From the NCBI GenBank assembly GCA_029267335.1, contig JAJUJC010000004.1, positions 1 to 64,000 on the forward strand: DNA of 64,000 nt, read 5' to 3'. A program made the translations under genes and the position numbers. Numbering within the stretch: position 1 is the first letter of the stretch; each line of letters begins with the position of its first letter. The stretch comes from Intestinibacillus massiliensis (lineage in GTDB: Bacteria > Bacillota > Clostridia > Oscillospirales > Butyricicoccaceae). Below the pieces are notes generated by a model that was given only the letters and a program-made list of their open reading frames with translations, ran no database searches and had not been told where the DNA came from. This document shows positions 59,520 through 64,000 of this stretch, one piece after another.

Positions 59520-59882
59520 TTATTCTGCAACGTGCTCGAGTCCCTGGTCGATGATGGTGCGAACGTGTCCGTCCGCGAGGGAATAAAACACGGTCTTGCC
59601 CTCCCTGCGGGATTTGACCAGCTTTGCCGCCTTGAGCGCGCGCAGCTGATGCGAGATCGCGGACTGTGTCAGCCCGAGCAGCTGCGCGATGTCGCACACG
59701 CACATTTCCGATGCAAACAGTACATACAGAATACGAATACGCGTAGAATCTCCAAAAATACGGAATAATTCTGTCAGATCGTACAGCAGATCCTCATCTG
59801 GCATTTCCTGCTGCACCTTCGCAACGATATCCTCGTGCGCACACATAAATTCACAGCACTCCGCATCAAGACGCTCCGCCAT
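59520..59882 (-). CDS. ArsR/CadC-type metal-sensing repressor
   Basis: A 120-residue winged-helix repressor. FGDSTRIRILYVLFASEMCVCDIAQLLGL (two Cys in the recognition-region metal site MCVCD, as in CadC) followed by TQSAISHQLRALKAAKLV. The N-terminal ECCEFMCAHE adds Cys as in CadC's second metal site. It most likely represses this arsR-HMA-ATPase operon until cadmium, lead or zinc binds. AAAGGATG precedes the ATG. Confidence 0.93.
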   Translation of the reverse strand: MAERLDAECCEFMCAHEDIVAKVQQEMPDEDLLYDLTELFRIFGDSTRIRILYVLFASEMCVCDIAQLLGLTQSAISHQLRALKAAKLVKSRREGKTVFYSLADGHVRTIIDQGLEHVAE

Positions 59883-59894
59883 AGTATCACATCC

Positions 59895-59925
59895 TTTCAT
59901 ATGATCAATCGTTCATGTGTTTAGA
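59895..59925 (-). promoter_or_regulatory. Probable ArsR/CadC operator
   Basis: An imperfect inverted repeat ATGA-N8-TCAT with AT-rich flanks just upstream of the repressor ATG. It fits the general layout of ArsR-family sites; I cannot assign the promoter boxes. Confidence 0.45.
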
Positions 59926-60040
59926 ATACTACCCTGCTGCGTATCTGTCAAGAGGGTTTGTGAAAAAATGCACACTTGCCCGCGCGGCACAAAACGAGTA
60001 CAATAAAAAGCAGCAATCAAACTGGCGTGGAGGACAGACA

Positions 60041-62191
60041 ATGGAAGCAAATATCGCAATTTTAGCGCAGGAACTACAGGTGCGTCCCGAGCACGCCGAA
60101 GCGGTTGTGCGGCTGCTGGACGAGGGTAACACTGTGCCGTTCATCGCGCGCTATCGCAAGGAGCAGCACGGCACGATGGACGATCAGACCATCCGTGCGC
60201 TTGCGGATCGCCTGACCTATCTGCGCGGACTGGACGCGCGGCGTGCCGAGGTCAAAGCGCAGATCGAGGGCCAGGGCAAGCTGACGGACGAGCTAACCGC
60301 AGCGATCGACCGCGCGGCAACGCTTGCGGAGGTCGACGACCTCTACCGCCCCTATCGCCCCAAGCGGCGCACGCGTGCGAGCATGGCACGGGAACGCGGT
60401 CTTGCGCCGCTTGCAGACATGTTGTGGACAGGAAGAGCGCCATCGAACGATCCACTTGTGCTCGCGGCGGACTTCATGGCGCCCGACAAGGACGTTCCCG
60501 ATGCTGCAAGTGCGCTCGCGGGCGCACGCGACATCCTCGCGGAAACGCTGTCCGACGACGCAGCACTGCGCAAAACGCTGCGCGCGCATGTGCAGCGCAC
60601 GGGCGTACTGCGCACGACGGGCGCGACCGAAGAGGACACGGTCTACCGTCTATATTATGACTTTAAAGCCCCGCTGGGCCGCGTGCAAAGCCACCAGATT
60701 CTGGCGATCGACCGCGGCGAGCGCGAGGGTGCGCTCAAAGTTGCGGTCGTGTGCGACGACGCGGGCGCGCAGGTCGCAATTCTGCGAGCGGTGCTCCACC
60801 CGCGCAATCCTTTTGGTGAGGTTATTCGCGAGGTTGCACGCGATGCATGGGATCGGCTGATCTTTCCGTCGCTCGAGCGCGAGGTGCGCGGCGATTTAAC
60901 CACACAAGCGGCGGAACAGGCGATCCACACCTTCGCGCTCAATTTGCGTCCGCTTTTGCTCCAGCCGCCGGTTAAAAACAAGGTGACACTGGGCTTCGAC
61001 CCTGCGTACCGCACGGGCTGCAAGCTCGCAGTCGTCGACGGCACGGGGCGTGTGCTTGAGACTTCGGTCATCTACCCCACCCCGCCGCATAGCAAGACCG
61101 AGCAGGCAAAGCGCGAGTTGCGCCGCCTGTGCGACCGCCACAAAATCAAGTGCATCGCGATCGGTAACGGCACTGCGTCGCGCGAATCCGAGATTTTTAT
61201 CAGCGAATTTATCCAGGAATACGGCGACGGGCTGTCCTATATGGTCGTGTCCGAAGCGGGCGCGTCGGTTTATTCCGCCTCCAAGTTGGGGGCGGAGGAA
61301 TTTCCGGAGTTTGATGTTTCGCTGCGCTCTGCGATATCCATCGCGCGCCGGCTGCAAGACCCGCTGGCAGAACTGGTCAAGATCGACCCCAAGGCGATCG
61401 GTGTCGGGCAGTATCAGCACGACATGCCGCAGGCGCGGTTGGGCGAAGCCCTCGACGGCGTGGTCGAGGACTGTGTAAGTGCAGTCGGTGTTGACCTCAA
61501 CACCGCGTCGCCCGCGCTGCTCGGACGGGTGGCGGGCATCAGCACGACGGTCTCCAAGAACATCACCGCTTATCGCGAGCAAAACGGACGCTTTCGCACG
61601 CGCCGCGAACTGCTCAAGGTCGCAAAACTCGGCCCAAAGGCGTTCGAGCAGTGCGCGGGCTTTTTGCGCGTGCCGGAGAGCAAGAACGTGCTCGACCGCA
61701 CCGCAGTGCATCCGGAATCCTACGCCGCGGCGCAGACGCTGCTCACGCTGTGCGGTTACACCGACCGCGACATCGGGGATCTGGGCGAACTTGACGCGCG
61801 GCTGACCGCCTATGGCGCAGAAAACGCGGCAGCGCAGTGCGGCGTCGGCGTACCGACGCTGCGCGACATTGTGAAAGAGCTGCAAAAGCCCGGACGTGAC
61901 CCGCGTGACGAGCTGCCGCCCCCGCTGCTGCGCACCGACGTGCTCGATCTTGCCGATCTCCAACCCGGTATGATGCTTACAGGCACCGTGCGCAATGTGG
62001 TCGATTTCGGCGCTTTTGTCGACATCGGCGTGCATCAGGACGGTTTGGTGCATATTTCCGAACTTGCCACACGCCGTGTGCGTCACCCCTCCGAGGTGGT
62101 GCAGGTCGGTGATGTGGTCGACGTCATCGTGCTCGAGGTAGACGCCAAAAAGAAGCGTATCGCGTTGTCCATGAAACAAGCAAAACGCTGA
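60041..62191 (+). CDS. tex: Tex-family transcription accessory protein
   Basis: A 716-residue RNA-binding protein. The N-terminal Tex domain starts NTVPFIARYRKEQHGTMDDQ; a YqgF-like domain (LGFDPAYRTGCKLAVVDGTG) lies near 325; helix-hairpin-helix repeats (VGVDLNTASPALLGRVAGIS) near 480; the C-terminal S1 domain (MLTGTVRNVVDFGAFVDIGV) ends at about 710. It binds nucleic acid and affects transcription. Start set at ATG 60041 with GGAGG upstream. Confidence 0.95.
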   Translation: MEANIAILAQELQVRPEHAEAVVRLLDEGNTVPFIARYRKEQHGTMDDQTIRALADRLTYLRGLDARRAEVKAQIEGQGKLTDELTAAIDRAATLAEVDDLYRPYRPKRRTRASMARERGLAPLADMLWTGRAPSNDPLVLAADFMAPDKDVPDAASALAGARDILAETLSDDAALRKTLRAHVQRTGVLRTTGATEEDTVYRLYYDFKAPLGRVQSHQILAIDRGEREGALKVAVVCDDAGAQVAILRAVLHPRNPFGEVIREVARDAWDRLIFPSLEREVRGDLTTQAAEQAIHTFALNLRPLLLQPPVKNKVTLGFDPAYRTGCKLAVVDGTGRVLETSVIYPTPPHSKTEQAKRELRRLCDRHKIKCIAIGNGTASRESEIFISEFIQEYGDGLSYMVVSEAGASVYSASKLGAEEFPEFDVSLRSAISIARRLQDPLAELVKIDPKAIGVGQYQHDMPQARLGEALDGVVEDCVSAVGVDLNTASPALLGRVAGISTTVSKNITAYREQNGRFRTRRELLKVAKLGPKAFEQCAGFLRVPESKNVLDRTAVHPESYAAAQTLLTLCGYTDRDIGDLGELDARLTAYGAENAAAQCGVGVPTLRDIVKELQKPGRDPRDELPPPLLRTDVLDLADLQPGMMLTGTVRNVVDFGAFVDIGVHQDGLVHISELATRRVRHPSEVVQVGDVVDVIVLEVDAKKKRIALSMKQAKR

Positions 62192-62257
62192 GCATGCTCA
62201 TAAAAAGCCGCGGCTCTATCTCAGAGTCGCGGCTTGTTTTTTGAGCATGCTCAGCGT
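62185..62257. repeat. Nested inverted repeat with terminator between tex and the LacI gene
   Basis: The 16-bp arms ACGCTGAGCATGCTCA (62185-62200) and their exact reverse complement (62242-62257) flank an inner hairpin (AAGCCGCG ... CGCGGCTT) with T runs. Each outer arm contains the stop codon of one of the two convergent genes. Confidence 0.85.
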
Positions 62258-63273
62258 GCGCGGCACGAGTGCCGCTCAATAAGCGTGGGCGGGACAAGGC
62301 ACTTGTGGTATTGCTGCTGTTCGGGCTGCGCGATGGTGTCGAGCAGGATGCGCACGGCGGTGTCCGCAAGCAGTGCCTTGCGTTGGTCGATCGTCGAGAG
62401 CGTGATACGCGGCAGCGCGGAATAGCTGATGTTGTCAAAGCCGAGCAGCGACAGCTCCCCCGGAATGGACACGCCGCACTCCTCCGCCGCTTGCATCAGA
62501 CCGAGCGCGAGCGTATCGGTCGCCGCAAAGATCGCAGTATAGTCGCGTGTTTGTGCGAAAAGCTGCTTCCCTAGCTCGTAGCCGTGCTCGATGCTTGAAC
62601 TGCCGCCCGGGTTCTCCGCAATTTTCGCACATAACCCCGCGTGCTCCATCGCGTCGCGGTAGCCCTGTGCACGAAGCTGATGTGTGATGCTGTTCGGTCG
62701 TACGCCTGCATAGAGGATCTCGGTATGCCCGAGCCGCTGCAAGTATTCCGTCCCCATGCGTCCACCCGCACGGTTGTCAATGGAGACCGTACCCAGTCGG
62801 TCGGCTTCGGGCGTGCCGCCCGTCACCGCGTCTCCCAACAGCACCGTTGGGATCGTACGCAGGTAGCGCGAAGCCCAGTCACACGCTTCGTTGCGCGAAT
62901 TGGCGAGGATGATGCCGTCGACCTGATGCCCGACCAGAAAATCAAACAACTCGTCCACATGCGCATCCTCATAGCCGCTGTTGCACAGCATGACGTTATA
63001 GCCCCGTTCGCGGGCGGAACGTTCGATGCCGAACGCGATCTCGGCATAATAGGGGTTTGTCACCTCGGGGATGATGAGTCCGATGACGTTTGTTTTGTTG
63101 CAAATCAAGCTGCGTGCGAGCGTGTTGGCGCGATAGCCTTCCCGCCGGCAGATCTCGACGATACGGATGCGCGTTTCCTCACTGATCTCCGGCGAGCCGC
63201 TCAGCGCACGCGACACGGTGGCATAGGATACCCCCGCGATCTTTGCGATGTCTTTGATCGTCACTCTGCGCAT
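62251..63273 (-). CDS. LacI-family regulator
   Basis: A 340-residue LacI/GalR repressor. TIKDIAKIAGVSYATVSRAL at residues 4-23 is the helix-turn-helix; the ligand domain has VIGLIIPEVTNPYYAEIAFG, DGIILANSRNEA, SIDNRAGGRMGTEYL and LGFDNISYSALP. It is separated by 74 bases from the PfkB sugar kinase gene upstream, which it probably controls. ATG 63273 has AAAGGAG ahead of it. Confidence 0.92.
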   Translation of the reverse strand: MRRVTIKDIAKIAGVSYATVSRALSGSPEISEETRIRIVEICRREGYRANTLARSLICNKTNVIGLIIPEVTNPYYAEIAFGIERSARERGYNVMLCNSGYEDAHVDELFDFLVGHQVDGIILANSRNEACDWASRYLRTIPTVLLGDAVTGGTPEADRLGTVSIDNRAGGRMGTEYLQRLGHTEILYAGVRPNSITHQLRAQGYRDAMEHAGLCAKIAENPGGSSSIEHGYELGKQLFAQTRDYTAIFAATDTLALGLMQAAEECGVSIPGELSLLGFDNISYSALPRITLSTIDQRKALLADTAVRILLDTIAQPEQQQYHKCLVPPTLIERHSCRAR

Positions 63274-63310
63274 GGGTCTTTTGCTCCTTTCCACCGCACA
63301 CGCGGCGTCA

Positions 63311-63337
63311 AAAGAGTGCCGCAAAGCGGCACTCTTT
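63311..63337 (-). terminator. Terminator after the PfkB kinase
   Basis: A perfect 12-bp stem (63311-63322 with 63326-63337) with a short T run. Confidence 0.85.
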
Positions 63338-63347
63338 CTCAGAAAAC

Positions 63348-64000
63348 TTACTTGTAAAATTCGTCGATGTACGCAAGCACATCCGCGCGCGTGCCGCGGA
63401 ACGGACCGGGGGTCTCCATCTTGAGCGAAACGAGCGCGGTCGCATAGAGCAGCGCATCGGGGATGGAGGCATGCAGACGCTCCGTCAGGTAACCGGCAAA
63501 CGTCGTGTCGCCGCGTCCCGTGCGTCCGGACAGGTTGCGCGCCTTGATTGGGCAGGTGTAGAACTCCTTGCCGTCATAGATCATGACCTCGGTGTTGTGG
63601 GTGATCATAATTTCCTTTGCGCCCCACGCGGAAAGCTGCATCGCGGCAAGACGGCGATCCGCCACCCCGGTCAGAATCTCCGCCTCAGCGGTATCGGTCT
63701 TGAGGAAATCAACATGGGGCAGATAGGTCTGCTTGTCCGCCCAATCATGGAACATCATGCTCTTGTCGTCCTCGACATGACGCAGCAGGCACTGCACATC
63801 GACTGCGACCTTGCCCTTTTTGCCGACCGCGCGGAACAGCTCGCCGTCAAAATCGCCGTATACCAGACCGGCAAAGTGGTAGATCGAGGTCTCGACATCA
63901 GGCAGCTCGTCCGCCGTGAAGGGATCGCACTTGCCCATAGAGCGGCACTCGCGCCGCTCTTTATCTGCGGTAAAGTACTGGTTACGGATGGAGCAGGTCT
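63348..64000 (-). CDS. PfkB-family carbohydrate kinase (partial)
   Basis: The C-terminal 217 residues of a ribokinase-like enzyme; the frame is open to the end of the window and its start lies beyond. LKTDTAEAEILTG, ITHNTEVMIYDG and the catalytic GRTGRGDTTFAGYL (Asp base in GRGD) are PfkB motifs. It phosphorylates a sugar or nucleoside. The next gene downstream is a LacI regulator. Confidence 0.88.
   Translation of the reverse strand, partial: TCSIRNQYFTADKERRECRSMGKCDPFTADELPDVETSIYHFAGLVYGDFDGELFRAVGKKGKVAVDVQCLLRHVEDDKSMMFHDWADKQTYLPHVDFLKTDTAEAEILTGVADRRLAAMQLSAWGAKEIMITHNTEVMIYDGKEFYTCPIKARNLSGRTGRGDTTFAGYLTERLHASIPDALLYATALVSLKMETPGPFRGTRADVLAYIDEFYK

Noticed and set aside
1-64000. CRISPR arrays, rRNA genes and insertion sequences
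   Set aside because: None seen: no regularly spaced repeats, no rRNA sequence and no transposase frames.

Overview
The window (about 57-60% GC by eye) looks like chromosomal DNA of a spore-forming anaerobic Clostridia member. It carries SpmA/SpmB, SpoIIGA/SigE, SpoIIID, CotJA/B/C, an AbrB homologue, a clostridial hydroxylamine reductase (Hcp), mannose-family PTS genes, RNase J and the 3-hydroxybutyryl-CoA dehydrogenase end of a butyrate pathway. High GC plus these genes suggests Oscillospirales, perhaps a Butyricicoccus/Agathobaculum relative; that placement is inference.

The main result is that two sporulation genes are each cut in two by a separate element carrying its own large serine recombinase, in the manner of the skin element in sigK. 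(1) spoIIID: the N-terminal half lies at 10760-10870 and the C-terminal half at 2103-2282, both on the minus strand, with 8,477 bp between them. The joined reading frame gives a normal 96-residue SpoIIID. (2) cotJC: the N-terminal half lies at 13216-13620 and the C-terminal half at 26852-27091, both on the plus strand, with 13,231 bp between them bounded by a 9-bp direct repeat. Joining restores a 214-residue manganese-catalase-like CotJC in frame. Closing each element into a circle on paper produces an imperfect palindrome of 46 bp (element 1) or 48 bp (element 2), centred on a dinucleotide shared by both junctions (TG and GA). That is the architecture of a large serine integrase attP. Both recombinase genes are preceded by a tiny ORF, and both tiny ORFs by the same promoter-like motif, ATGC-N13-CGCATAG-N2-TAT, whose CATAnnnT core resembles sigma-E/sigma-K -10 elements.

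Layout. 1-2100: end of hbd, spmA-spmB, abrB. 2281-10759: element 1 (MacA/MacB-like efflux system, an SLH protein, recombinase, XRE regulator). 10760-12552: spoIIID promoter side, then TSCPD, HAD and TIGR01440 genes. 12706-27091: the cotJABC operon split by element 2, whose cargo is an N-acetylgalactosamine-type catabolic set (tagatose-bisphosphate aldolase subunits, GlcNAc/GalNAc-6-P deacetylase, AgaS, PTS IIA/IIB/IIC/IID, YajC-like protein, AraC regulator). 27200-37200: hcp behind a Crp/Fnr-type palindrome, a decayed LuxR-type gene, a membrane spermidine-synthase-like protein, a DUF134/NifX-like/ferredoxin cluster, tRNA-Gly, and a Gfo/Idh dehydrogenase with two tandem LacI regulators. 37300-49400: purine permease, spoIIGA-sigE, a large SLH protein, ylmH, birA, RNase J, a 3D-domain protein, niaR and niaX with a clear NiaR operator. 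49400-64000: metH, its reactivation protein and metF, an alanine symporter, tRNA-Ala, a DUF815 ATPase, a Zn/Cd efflux ATPase with its metallochaperone-like protein and ArsR regulator, tex, a LacI regulator and a partial PfkB kinase.

A working model, which is inference: in vegetative cells both elements stay integrated, spoIIID and cotJC are off, and the cargo genes are usable. During sporulation the mother cell makes the recombinases, excises the circles and rebuilds SpoIIID (needed for the SigE-to-SigK programme) and CotJC (spore coat). The forespore keeps the elements.
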